Source: Phellopilus nigrolimitatus (lineage: Eukaryota > Basidiomycota > Agaricomycetes > Hymenochaetales > Hymenochaetaceae). Taken from it: a stretch of DNA of 64,000 nt. The translations under genes were made by a program, and so were the position numbers. Positions 23,034 through 34,895 of the stretch are shown piece after piece. The stretch spans positions 186,001-250,000 of the forward strand of contig JAJOHG010000021.1 of assembly GCA_021029095.1 (NCBI GenBank), given 5' to 3'. Each line of letters starts with the position of its first letter. Positions within the stretch are counted from its first letter, which is position 1. The notes beneath the pieces are model-generated. The model searched no databases, was not told where the DNA came from, and was given only the letters and a program-made list of their open reading frames with translations.

Positions 23034-24455
23034 TCATTGCCGCCGCGCACCGCCGCTCATCAACACGGCACACCAGCCAAAGAGCGCCATAACGAAGCGC
23101 ACGAGCCACGCCGCGTCTGCGCCAAGGCCCAGACCCGGACGGAGCTGCATTGCAAGTGCGGCGTCCAGCTCGGGCATCGCGTAGAACGCGCGCCGTTGTC
23201 CCTCGCGCGCACCGCCAGGAACCACGGCGCGACTACCAACACTCGAAGTCGTCTCAACGGTCCGTTGCTTCGCCTCCGTGGCGCGCACAGACCAGGACGG
23301 CCACGCTGTTGCTGAAGCCTCGCTCATCTCGGGTGGGTAGATAAGTGGGGAGTCATTTGCAGGTGCGGTGCCAGCTGGAGATGGAGTAGACAAGTCGGAT
23401 GGGAGGTCGACAGGCGTGACAGAAGGCGTGGTATACGGACTATCGTCATCCGATGACTCTACGTCGAAGAACTTCTCGTTGAGGTCGTCTCCGGGGTCTA
23501 TGCTGTCCAAAGACATCTTCTCGGACATTGACTCACGAAGTGAGGTATGTGAAGGTATCCGTAGCAGACGCGTATTGATCGTAAGGGCACCTGGCATCGG
23601 CGCCTTCTCGGAATCCTGGACAGGTTCGCGGGAGACATGAGACACGTCATTTGACTGACCGGACCGCTCGACGGCACTCTTCTCTATCTGGGGAAGGATA
23701 TCCCAAGCCGCTGGAGACTGTAAGACGCTCTTGCGGAGCATCTCGACGATATATAGCGACGCGGCGACGCAGCATAGCGCCAGAAACGAAATGACGCAAG
23801 AACCGACAATGACTACGACAGGTTTGGATACGGAATTCTCTGGTTGGATGACTGGAGTGGGAATCTCGGTCTCGACCTCGGCCTCTTCGACAGGCAGTTC
23901 TGCGACAGAGGAGACGCTCGAAGGGGAAGCGAGGCTCATAGTATCCAGCGCATCGTCCGGCACCGGTGTCCCCCGACCACGTTCGCTTTCCAGCCGGTTA
24001 AGAATCTCGTACAACTCCTTCTCATCGGGTGAGTGCAACTCGTCCTCGTTCAAAGGAATGAGCGCCTTCACCGCGTCGTCCTCCGCGCTGGAGAGATATG
24101 CCTGCACCTCTTCGATGGAGGCTAAATGGACTTGGACGTCTACTTCATCTTCCAAGTCTTCATCAAAACTAAATTCACCGGCACAAAGAAAGTTAGCGAT
24201 ATGTGGAAGGCAAACAGACAGACACGCTCGGCACCTTGCATGTGACTTCACGACAGCCTGGATGGCATGCTGCACGTTTGTTGGCTCGCCAGACTCGGAC
24301 CTAGCCAGTGTTCATATCAGTGCACTTCATGTAAATGAGTAAAACGTGTCGCCTCACAGCTGCAGGCCCTTCCACTGTTCTTCGGGCTTTGGAAGGGGCC
24401 GAGCGGACGAGACGAGAGCCAGCAGCGAGACAGAAGCCAAAATCGTAAGCGTCAT
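23034..24455 (-). CDS. Predicted type I membrane protein, uncharacterised
   Basis: CDS: complement(join(23034..24300, 24358..24455)), 454 aa. I do not recognise the family. The start MTLTILASVSLLALVSSARP is a good signal peptide. It is followed by a Cys-containing segment (CRACLSVCLPHIANFLCAG, residues about 54-73) and a strongly acidic stretch with many Glu/Asp. A single clear membrane helix (VVVIVGSCVISFLALCCVAA, about 194-218) is followed by a long Ser/Thr/Pro-rich, probably cytoplasmic tail and a short second hydrophobic segment near the C-terminus (LVRFVMALFGWCAVLM). The layout suggests a surface or secretory-pathway protein of basidiomycetes. Its start codon is about 800 bp from SPO7, transcribed away from it. 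Confidence 0.75.
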
Positions 24456-25253
24456 CCTTGGATAATCGCGAAGTGCTGTTGAGCAAAGCAGAAAATAAAT
24501 TTCGTAGACACGTCCCCTTTCTTCGCGTTAGGGCGAGAAAGAGGCTGAGAAACACGAGGCCGCCAGCAACCTGACCTTGCCGTGCTGACGAGGTTGAATG
24601 TGGTTGAACTTGCGTCTGCAACGTGTTACGGCAGGGTGATCTTAACTCTTCCCACGGATCGCCGATAAAATAGCCGATAAATTTTTAGAATATGAGCTTG
24701 GTTCTCTGCCTTGCTTTAAAAATATCTTGAGGAGTCTCCTTCATGATGGGTAGTTTTTCCAGTGTATGAAAAAGTAGCGAGCGGCTTGCCTAGTGAGGAG
24801 TTTGGGTAGACTTTCCGACGCAACACACTTCGCACACACAACCGCCCAAATATGGTATCGCGTGACATTCCTCCGAAAACGAAAATACAGAATTTCATTA
24901 GAGAGTCGTATCAAGTTGAGGGTCCACTATTAATGCTCCAAGCTCTTCAGTTTGCCATCAATGTTTCACTAAGTCGCAAAAGTACGGTTTACAAGCAAGA
25001 GTGATTTCTTTTGATCTTGTTTTCCTTGGAAACCGCTTCTGAGGAAATTGAATTTGGCAAGTAACTTTCCAAATGTGGCAAACAATTTAGACGAATGGCA
25101 CGCTCGGCGTTGTTGCTGACAACTTGTCTTTTAACCATCGCCTCCATTGTCTTTCGCATCTAATTTGGCTACCTGAACGCGTGTAGCGACCCTGTCTAGC
25201 TTCAGACCAACTCTGGTCTTCGTTTGAGGCCAAAATACGCGCTTGGTTCATGT
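24456..25253. other. Intergenic region between divergent genes
   Basis: Lies between the start of the membrane-protein gene (minus) and SPO7 (plus). It holds only short open frames (for example 24,853-25,002, +) without recognisable features; presumably promoters. Confidence 0.4.
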
Positions 25254-26442
25254 ATGGCCGCAAGGAGAACACCACCACCTCAAAAGGCGTCATTCCAGCC
25301 TTCCAGCGAGAATGTGGTTTATCGTGACCTCCTGCTATTTGAAGAGAGGTTGAAGACGAATGCCGCACTCCTCAAAAGAAGAAAGTCTCGCTACCAGCGT
25401 GTGTGTTTCTTGTCCGACTAGCACGCTAATCTGCGACTGACATCTGAAAGGAAGTCTTTGTGGCCCAGCTCCTGGCAGTTCTAGTTTTCTTGGTACTGGA
25501 AGTGTTCCTACAGACGCAGTTTCTGACCATGCCATGGAATTTTGCTTTGCAAAAAGCATTTCCGGAGGATTTTGCTGATGGTCGAACAATGCAGCTTCAT
25601 CCGTATATCGCAAAGGGCATGCTTCTTGTGGATGTGACGACACTGGTATTATTCTTTGCTAGTGGGGTATACGAAGAAAAAATAGGATACGCTAATAGGT
25701 GGGTGGCAAGAAAAGGTACTTGAGAACAGTAAATTCACTGAGGTATTGGACGAACAGATATGTTCCTCATGCGAACCGCGCTCTGCGTAGTTTCAACATG
25801 TACTTGAATGTCCGCCACCGGCCCCTTCGTTCACGTCTATTTGTCAATCCTCTGTCATTCTTTTTCCACCGTGACAACATTGAAGACACATCATCATTCT
25901 CTCGCTCGGCATCCCCGGACCGCCGGCGCAAGCGGGGGACGAGCGTGCCGATTCCGCCGATCCCGCCAACGAACAACCCGCGAGGCGAGCTTATCTTCTC
26001 ATCACGTGTCGAGCGTAACTTCCGCGAGTCGTACGAACGCTACCGCGCCGCGTTCGAACGCAAGCGCGAAGCGCGCGAGCAGTACGCGACCGCGCAGACG
26101 TGGTGGGGGTGGCGCGTGTGGCCCTGGAACTGGATGCAGCGAAGCGTCCCCCGGCCCGCGTCGTATATTCGCGAACACAGCCCGATGAGGTCCATCGCGT
26201 CGACACCCCGAGGACGGGGCTCTGAGACAGAGAGTGCGTCGAGTGCGTCTAGTACGCCGAGCTCGTCCAGGCGGTCGAGCCCCGTGCCCGGCTCATTGGG
26301 TAGACCTGGGGGAGGCGCGGGGAAAAATAGGAGTGTGACGCTGCCAGGAGGTATCCCACGACGGCTGACTCCAGATAGGAAAGACCGGACGAGGAAAGAG
26401 AGTTTCAGCTTTCTCCTGTCCGGCGACCAGAGTTTCGGATGA
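25254..26442 (+). CDS. SPO7: Nem1-Spo7 phosphatase regulatory subunit
   Basis: Spo7 holds the Nem1 phosphatase at the ER/nuclear envelope; the pair dephosphorylates the lipin Pah1 and so controls lipid synthesis and nuclear shape. CDS: join(25254..25398, 25455..25698, 25758..26442), 357 aa. The N-terminal signature YRDLLLFEERLKTNAALL followed by KRRKSRYQ leads straight into two membrane helices (LFVAQLLAVLVFLVLEVFL and GMLLVDVTTLVLFFASGVY). After intron 2 comes RYVPHANRALRSFNMYLN, also typical. The tail of about 180 residues is Arg/Ser/Pro-rich and disordered, ending FSFLLSGDQSFG. The start is the ATG at 25,254, which has a run of prolines after it; an out-of-frame ATG lies 4 bp upstream. Confidence 0.9.
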
Positions 26443-28645
26443 AGGAGTCAGGTTGCTGCTTTCTGCTCTTCTACGTTATCTTGCGCAATAGGTTCTGATG
26501 TAAGCTGTAATATACATTCTGGACAATGAATGCTGAACTATTTTCTGTTTTCTTCCAACACTTCGCATCGATGTGCCAATGCCTCCTCGTTTTAGCCACA
26601 CCGGAAGGCAAGGGTCCGGCAGATTCAGATGTCGATTCGTAACGTAGCTTGTCCTTTCCATCTTAAGATCAAGTTTCACTCGTCATCCTTGGTCGGAACG
26701 CCAACGCCGAGTCAACAGCTTTTCCGCGTCAGCAGACAACTCAAGCGGATCAACATACCGCTCAATAATATTCCAGAGGGGTACCTTCGAGTTCTAGCGT
26801 CAAAACTCGCTCTTCACGTCATCTTGCGCTCGATCTGCTCCTCGTTGTCAAACCTTGGCTAACGACCTTCAGAAGTTCTCAGAAGGCGGACGTCATTTGA
26901 GAAATGCCTTTCCCGATATGTTCAAGTAAAAGGCGCGTTTTTCGCAACTCACATTTCTACGACACGCTCGGTTGAGTACGGACGCAGCATGCAGCAGCAT
27001 CGATTTCATCTCTTTCCGATAGCTCGCGCGTCGTGCGGGAGAGAAAGCTTTCTCGAGGCTTCTCGATATGAAGCCGTGGGGCTAAGGTGCCTGTCTGTAT
27101 TTTTTACTCATTCTTTTTCGGTGAATCGAAGTTCATTATTCCTGTGTATTAGCCGGTGATAGCCTCATCTTTTGATGCTTCAGGAAGTACATGTGCGTCA
27201 CGCAGTTTCGCCGCTCGCGTTATTCCGTGCATCTAAGTAGATACGTTGCGTATGACCGTGGGTTGTGCCACACTGTCGTTTCTGTTACGAGCCTGAACGC
27301 GGACTCTGTACTCTGAAATTTAACCACTTGACCTACGGCGCGTCCGGTTAAATGGCGAAAAAATGACTTGCCCTGAACTAAATCTGTATATCTGGATTTC
27401 ATACTGCCTATCACAGGCACGTTTGGTCTTCGGCACTTGTCCCGAGGACAAGCTTAGCATGACTGTGAGTGAGCAATTCTCGTGTGGGATAAGAATGCTG
27501 ATGTCGAAAAAAAAATCCGGCAAAGACAGATAATCAGCGAGTCCGGCAGATTGGCTAAACTACCTTCAAGAAGGTGATGCATGCACATCTGATTTTCGCC
27601 CACTCATCTGCTCCACATGCACCTTGATACCGACATGCCGGCGATGTCACCTCAAGCAGAAAACAATACGTTCGCTGACACTCAATAACCTACCCTCATG
27701 TAAGAGGACCCTGCTGCAATGCTCAGTCTCCCACAGATGAAATCAGCCTCATGGCCCTTATCCCACCGACAAACTTCTACTACAAAATGGCTATCCGTCC
27801 AGGCTGTCGGAGCCTCCGAGGATTTTGGCTTTCGCTGCTCTAATCTTCACAACATTGCTTCATGTAGCACCAATGCTCACAGATGGATCGTATGGCGTCC
27901 TGTTTCTTCTTTGCGCTAGTCGTATGCATCTCGCGTCGGCTTATTTGCCGAATCTCGTGGACAATCTCGGGATCGATGCCGCATGGTCAACTTAGCGTAC
28001 TACTTGGAGGAACACCCGCTGGTTGTGGTTGACACTTCCCGGCGGGAAAATTTTGCAGCAGACTACATCGTCTACTTTGAGATTGTGATACTTACTCGGC
28101 CTATTGTAATATTCAAGCTGTGTCCGATAATCTGGGGCAAAGGCGAGCTGTTCATAGGTTTTTCTCGTTACGAACATTCCATGCGTTTATGGACCGTTGT
28201 CAACTTTAAGAAAATTCTGTTGTGTTTCCCGATATCTTCAAGTCATGAACATTTACTCTCTTTCACGCTCTTATTTGTACGAGTCTAGATAAAAACGACT
28301 GGAAGCTGAGGACCGTAAGCATAGGCGAAGCAACCAAAAGCATCCATCCTCTTTCTATTCCTTTACATCAGGGACACATGGACATGCAAGCCGCTCTGTT
28401 ATTGCTTGATTTTCTCGTAGATTCTTGCAGATCGATTTTAAGTTCGTTTCTCCAAACATGGTTAGACACTTCCATATCTGGGCCACTTTCGTGTTCTCTC
28501 ACGATCGACATTTTCAATACATTTTTGTTCTTTACACTCACCTTCATCTTCGTGGGTAGTGGCCAATTCAGTAGGTCGCATCTTTTCCCGAGACAGAATT
28601 AAAGACTCAGCTGCTGCTTACTGGCAACTAGATGGAGTAGAAATC
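26443..28645. other. 2.2-kb interval without a supported gene
   Basis: Open frames are short on both strands. A stretch near 27,720-27,990 (+) is weakly coding-like but has frequent stops and no recognisable motif. It may contain an old relic plus the HIS2 promoter. Confidence 0.4.
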
Positions 28646-29797
28646 ATGCCTGTCAGTCACCATTCTCATTCGGGACAGTTCTGCAAACATGCTTCCGGAA
28701 CGCTAGAAGAAATCGTTCTTGAGGCAATACGCCAAGGCTTTGTTGTATACGGGCTCACAGAGCACGTCCCTCGCTATCGCTTGCAAGATCGATATCCGGA
28801 GGAGGTGTGTGTGTGTTTTCTTCCTTCTCGAAAGCTTGTTTTCAGTTGGCTCAACACGGTTTTTCTTCCGTCACGTGGGTGGTGTGGATGATTCTAGGAA
28901 AATACAAGTCTGCATGAGTTAGAAGCGCAGTTCGACGCGTTCGTGGAAGAGGCACACAGACTCAAGAATCACTACGCTTTGTGTATAACGTTACTTGTAG
29001 GCGCTGAGACGGAGTTTATCACGCCCGACGACCTAAGTGCGCTCACCTCGCTCCTGGAGCGGCACAACGGGAAGATCCAGTTTCTTATCGGGTCCGTGCA
29101 CCACGTCAATGGAATTCCTATCGATTTTGACCAGCCTACATTCGAGCGTGCGCGAGAAAGCCTCAAAATCGGTGCTTATATGGCCAAAGGGAAAACAGCG
29201 ACGGAAGCACTACTTGACCGTTATCTTGATGCACAATACGAGCTGCTTACGCTTCTCCGTCCGGAAATCATCGGCCATTTAGACCTTTGCCGTCTGTACA
29301 ACCCAGAGCTTGACTTTCGGGACTTTCCTGAAGTCCAGGAGAAGCTCAAACGGAACATATCCTATGCGTGTAGATACGGTGCCCTGTTCGAATTTAACGC
29401 CGCTGCGTTCAGAAAAGGGTGGAGTACGGCTTACCCTGGCAAAGATGTCGTGGAGGTAAGTCATTCACTCGCTATTTTTTGTACTTGATCTCTAAGCTAA
29501 CATGAACTATATTGAACGGATCTCCCCGCCCCCTCCCCCCTTTTCTTGCATCTGTAGCTCGTGCTCAATTTCGGAGGCCGCTTTACCATCTCTGACGATA
29601 GCCACGGACCTCATGCTGTCGGCTTAAACTACAATAAACTTCATAGATACCTCCGCGATATCGGAATCGAAGAACTCTGGTATTTGTCGAAGGATACACA
29701 GACGGAGTTGGGTAGAGAGAAGAGGTGCCTCAAACCCGTCAAATTGATAGGAGATTGGTGGTCGCATGGTTTTTGGGAGAACAGGGATGTTTCCTAA
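28646..29797 (+). CDS. HIS2: Histidinol-phosphate phosphatase, PHP family
   Basis: Dephosphorylates histidinol phosphate, the penultimate step of histidine synthesis. CDS: join(28646..28804, 28898..29455, 29558..29797), 318 aa. The PHP metal-binding start HHSHSGQFCKHASGTLEEIV is at residues 5-24. It is followed by VYGLTEHVPRY, GAETEFITPDD, GSVHHVNGIPIDFD, HLDLCRLYNPEL, and in the last exon FTISDDSHGPHAVGLNY, all characteristic of fungal His2/HisK-type phosphatases. The frame is open upstream of 28,646, but MPVSHHSHSG is the family-typical start. Both introns are GT-AG. Confidence 0.93.
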
Positions 29798-32126
29798 TAC
29801 ATTGCAGGCTTACATTGATACAAAGAGTATGTAATTTTGTGTACCTTCGTGGTTGCTTGGACAGGAATGGAAGATACTGAACCGTTAATGTCGATAGATG
29901 CCACTGTGCCGCAACAGAGTCCAAACTCTCGAAGGGCATGTCCGACTCGAAGCATCGTAACGGGGAGTCCCGCTTCAAAAACTGTAGCACAAAAAATTTC
30001 GAGAAAAGGGTGCACATGACAGACGTACCGCGCACGAACTGCGGGTGGGGTGGTCTTCCGACCTTGTCTAGCGGCCTTTCGTATCGATGAGCAATGGAAA
30101 TTAAATGCACAAGGAGAACGCCGGTGAAAGACAGCACAACACAATCAGTCTTCCTTCTCCTGCAGGAAGCAAGCTGTCCATCTGTGTTTTAGAGTTCATG
30201 CGCGTGTACGACATTCGAGCTCATGGTGAGATGATGGCAATACTTGAGGGGTTCGTATAGAGTGAGAAACATACTGCAAAAGACGCCGACGGAAGACAAA
30301 GGAAATAACGAGTTGCGCGAGATGAACGTGCTGCAAGACCCGTAAGCAAGATGGCATAATCCGAAGGGTCTCTTTGCATCAGATGAGCTTGATTGACTCT
30401 GCATACTACAAAGCAATTCAGCATCTCTTCGATGTTCGTGACAGGAAATAAGTCAGGATCGTACACCTGGTAAATTGACCTCGGACGTAGAAGTAAAAAC
30501 CGCTGTTTGAGATACGTCTTCACGCGGATCTTACTAAAATAATTGTGAGCTAACGGCGTCAGTGTCAGCGTCTTCACATTTGTGGGTAGGATCGATGAAC
30601 ATATCATAACGAAAGTCAACCTAGCAGGAGTCAACAATATATCTTTCGGTTCCCGTAAGAACTTTCGAGAAAATGCCGCAAAGAGTGACCATGAACCCTG
30701 ACTCCCATGCGCGCCAAATTGTTGTACCCTCGCACGTTTCAGAAAACCGAATGAAGGGATTTTTCAAAATCCTAATAGATCATGACGCGACTTACACGCT
30801 GAAAATCGAAAAGCCATGGCAGCCACTGTTGCACTTTGTTATCTCAAGAACTTTAGTCTTGCTTTATTCTGAGGTTTCATTAGTCGAACTTAGTTCGAGT
30901 TTCTTTGAGGCTGTAAATAAGAACTTCTGAATTAGTAGCCCTTGAGAATACCCAATTCGAGAATGGTTTGTAATGCGTCCAGCAGACTACAGCTCAATGG
31001 CAAACTTGCAGGGGAGTTCGACAGGGATTGGAAAGTCGGACTAGTAGCAGTATTCTAAGGGTGGAAAGCTGTTACAAAGCAGGTGCGGCTTTGCGTAGTC
31101 AGAGCTTCTGTACAGTCTCATGAAAAGTCGGAAGCTTGCAAATTTGAGTTCAGCAACGTTACAGTACGTACGTATGTATTACATAATTTAATAAACCTTA
31201 CTTTTCTTCGTTTTCACTGGAATTGCCACTACTTCTTTATGCCCTCTCAAGCTGAAGCTCCGGCACCATAAGCAACAATGAATCTACCGAATCTCCTCGA
31301 TCAACATGAGGACGGGAGACCTGATCGTCGGGACACCTCTTTATGTGAAATCAAGCTTTTCGGCAAGATGATTTGGACTTGAACAACTTGAATATGAAAA
31401 ACGTGCTTCAGGAGATCGTTGAGGCCTCGTGCATCGTACGAGTGGAAAGTTCCTAATTCTCTCAACGCTGCTACTGAAATCTCTAAGAACTTAATGCGTC
31501 CAACGGCTAGCAACTTTTGATACTTGAATAGGCGATCCTGGTCACAGCTGCCCCCTTCGACTAGCGTGAAGGAGGTATGGGATAACTCATGATCATTCTC
31601 TGCCGCGCGGATGCAATTTGTTCGTCGGGAACTTCGATACTGTCTTGCCACGAGATGCCATGCCATTGCTATCGGATCTTTATCTCTGCATCTCTGCATC
31701 TCGTTTTTTCCGTACTCAAATCTGCGCAATACAATCAGCGTCAATCGTCGAAACCTTACCGCCCGACAGGGTGCGTCATTATCAGCATGCTCTTCTTTCT
31801 TGACCCCTTCGGCACACGCATTCACGCACCGAGTCGCCGAGCACGATTGAAGTCGTCTTTTTTTACAGGCCGTGTCTATGCTCAAGCTCGTGCCACCACA
31901 AACCAAAACACCAGACCGTGTTTTTTAGTTAAAAGCGCGACGCTATGCTCAGGATAGCTCACGCAATTATCGAGATACGACGCGCCCCACCTTTTGAACT
32001 AGTGCCATTGCTTAACGACTAAATTCCTTCCCTTCCTCGAAAACGTACTCACAGAAGATCGTCTTCGGATATGTGAGTTAACGTTGTGTATGCGAAACAC
32101 GTCGAGCTACTACTGACGGAGAAACG
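29798..32126. other. 2.3-kb interval without a supported gene
   Basis: Minus-strand open frames at 30,144-29,739 and 30,637-30,221, and one at 31,906-31,301 without an ATG near its start, are protein-length but match nothing I recognise. They could be exons of an unidentified gene or noise. The plus strand shows nothing convincing until 32,127. Confidence 0.35.
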
Positions 32127-32530
32127 ATGACAGAATCAATACCAATGTGTCATAGAAAAGTCCCCTGCGTTTCGTACAGTTGCGGCCACACACAACCCCG
32201 TACCGAAGGAGAACTTGTAGGTGTCGGCGCCTGTGAACGCGTGACCCGAATCAACTAATTTTCTCTCGTCACTGGCATTATTTCGTGTCTATGTATACAT
32301 AGATTGATTGTGGAAAGAGATTCTGCCGCTTGTCCGCGGCACATGGCCCTCCGCGAACGTTGTGCGGTCCCGACTGTGGGAGGACGTGCATCGGCGCGTA
32401 AGTAGATTAGGTGCCTCTTCTCATTGTCGTTCGCACAGTGCTCATATTTTCTTATCTTAGGAGAATGCCGCCAGAGCTTTACTCAGACACGTTCTTAACG
32501 ACTCCATGCTCTCGATGCGAGGAGGACTGA
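32127..32530 (+). CDS. Small Cys-rich protein, 84 aa, three exons
   Basis: CDS: join(32127..32216, 32303..32397, 32461..32530). The introns have good ends (gtaggt...acatag; gtaagt...cttag) and the frame is continuous. The product has ten cysteines in pairs (MCHRKVPC, YSCGH, IDCGKRFC, LCGPDCGRTC, PCSRC) and an acidic end (EED). There is no signal peptide, so a zinc-binding intracellular protein is more likely than a secreted one. From memory, short intron-split proteins with a CGH motif, paired Cys and a Pro-rich MPPE segment occur widely in mushrooms, with no known function. The pattern resembles a small RING/NFX1-like zinc site, but no named domain can be assigned. The gene ends 260 bp before URC4 starts. 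Confidence 0.6.
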
Positions 32531-32790
32531 CTTCAATGACATCGAGTTGTGTAAGAGTGACTCATTTCAAGCAAGAATCGCGATGTAAGACATGTATGAC
32601 TACTGTGACATGGTCGACCTTTTTTTTTCTTTTCTTGTGTAATGTGAGATTTTGTAATAAAACAAAGATTGAGTAGAACGCGGATCGAAGCCACAGTTAA
32701 GGCTAAGCTTATCATCGCCACGCGCCGATCATTATCACGAAGCAGTCGCGGGCTTTGAAGTTACCTGCATCTCTCCCAGCAACCTCCACC

Positions 32791-34544
32791 ATGTCCTCGA
32801 GTGTCCAGCAAAAAATTCAGTATCTGCGGACTCTGCCCGCCATTCGCGAGCGCTGCAACAAGGTGCACACTCTCGCGCAGGAGGGGAAACTCGAATACTT
32901 CGAGTACCACCCCGAAAAGGAGGCAGGTGCGGTGAATTTCTGCACGAAGATCATCCAAGTGCGCGTACACCAACGTGACTATGCAGAGGCACATATTAAC
33001 TTTTGTCTACATTCAACATTCTTTTTCTTCTCGCGATGAACTTTCAGCGGGACTTCGGCACTAATGTCGAGTCGGTATGTCGTTTGATACTCCCTTATCG
33101 CACAGCGGCACCCTCGGCGGGTGCAAGGTACAGGTGCATGTATAACTTACCGCGCTATCGGGCACCAGATCCCACCGCATGGCCGATGGAGACATCTCGA
33201 TGCTGGGCATCCGCGTATCGAACCTCTGATCGCCAAGTGGAAATCTGCACCCTTTCCGCCAGATAATAAAGAGATCTGCAGACGCCTCCTCGACCTCTTT
33301 TTAGTGTCCGTGCTGCTCGACGCAGGTGCAGGAAACGTCTGGAAGTATACTGAACATAGCAATGATGAGGTGTTCAGCCGCTCAGAGGGACTCGGTGTTG
33401 CGAGCTTCCATATGTTCTCCGAGGGATTTTTTTCGGGGGACAAGGGCCAGCCGCACCGTGTCGATGGTAGAGATTCATATGTTCTATACGTAGAACCATT
33501 ATTCATTTTTTCCCCTTGCATAGCTAGGGGCCTGTCGCGTGTCACACCTGAGAACACCGGAATTTCCATGCAGGCATCAGAAGCAAACCCTATGAGCGGA
33601 CTTGAGGGGCGCGCAATGCTGCTCTTTAAACTCGGGAATGCGCTCCGCTCAAACCCCACGTACTTTGGCAAAGACGCCAGACCGGGCAATCTCGTAGGCC
33701 AGTAGCTGAAGCTGATGAACTTACTCCACCTTAACTTACCGTATATTTCATAACCATTACAGACTACTTGGAATCGCAGTCTACCGTTTCAAGCGCTGAG
33801 ACACGTTCGGTGCATGTCTCCGTGCTTTGGCACGCGCTCATAGACGGGCTGCAGGCAATCTGGCCCACGTCGCGTACGGCTCTCGGTGGCGTCCCCCTCG
33901 GTGACGTCTGGCCGTGTGCCGTACTCGCAACCAGCTCACCCCAACCTCTTGCGGATGGCGATGACTTCGTCCCTTTCCACAAGCTCACCGGGTGGACGAC
34001 GTACAGTCTACTCGAGGCGTTGCAGAAGGTCTTAAAATGGGAGATTGCAGGCCTCGAGCACCTGACAGGTCTTCCGGAGTACCGCAACGGTATGTTCTTC
34101 CCCTCCTTTATCCGTACATAATTTTTAATGCGGTTTTTTCCCTTTTCAGGCGGACTCTTACTTGACCTTGGCGTTCTCTCGCTCCGCGCAGGCGCTATCG
34201 CTACCTCATTCTACCCCGATCCGTCTTCTAACATCCCGCGTCTGCCCCCTTCTCACCCCGCCATCGTCGAGTGGCGCGCCATGACAGTCATCGAACTGTA
34301 AAGTCCCCCTTCCCTTCGATGTACGAGTTCTTCGAAATAACTAACTCTGAACTTCGATGGAAATTTCAGGGACCGTATCGCGGATGGCATCCGTGCAAGG
34401 CTCGGTCTGACGTCTGCACAGCTGACACTCGCACAGGTCCTCGAGAGTGCGACATGGAAGGGTGGGCGCGAGATTGCCGCGCAGAAGCGTCCGGAGACGA
34501 AGGGACCCCCAATCGATATCGAAAGCGACGGAACCGTGTTCTGA
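32791..34544 (+). CDS. URC4: Uracil catabolism protein URC4 (DUF1688)
   Basis: URC4/urg3 is one of the genes of the fungal URC route of uracil breakdown; its exact reaction is not settled. CDS: join(32791..32958, 33048..33074, 33169..33466, 33524..33697, 33763..34089, 34150..34297, 34370..34544), 438 aa. Family strings run through all exons: MSSSVQQKIQYLRTLPAIRE, KLEYFEYHPEKEA, RDFGTNVES (a 27-nt exon), IPPHGRWRHLDAGHPR, RRLLDLFLVSVLLDAGAGN, SRSEGLGVASFHMF, NPMSGLEGRAMLL, FHKLTGWTTYSLLE, GLEHLTGLPEYRNGG and EWRAMTVIELDRIADGIR. Intron 4 begins with GC, not GT; using it restores the frame and gives the conserved GNLVDYL. Confidence 0.93.
33698..33762 (+). other. GC-AG intron in URC4
   Basis: The donor reads ctcgtag/gccagt and the acceptor attacag. 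No GT donor nearby keeps the frame; with GC the exons join as LV-D-YL and the whole gene is a multiple of three. Confidence 0.8.
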
Positions 34545-34895
34545 ACGCTGCTAACTTTGGACGTGGAGGATGCCCAGATTGGGGGAAAACGTAACACACA
34601 AGGTTATGAAATATAAGATAAAAAAATTGCACGCAGACATTAAATTACTGTGATGATACACGGATACATAGGTAGGACGGATGACCCGGAAAGGTGCTCC
34701 GCAAGAACAGCGATACGAAGGTGGCAGATTCGGAGGCTGTATGAATACGAGGACTTTCATCGACCCCTTCTGAGCTCCCGGGCTAAACGCCAGCAAAGTA
34801 CGAACGCGAAAAGGGCCGAAACGCCTCCTATCCTGAAAAAAAGGAATCACATCAGTACCTATTGGTGAAACGATCCTTGCACTTCAAATCGACAA

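Noticed and set aside
29739..30640. Minus-strand frames as another 7-TM gene
   Set aside because: Some hydrophobic stretches exist, but I could not join exons in phase to any family-like sequence as was possible for 11,736-13,660.
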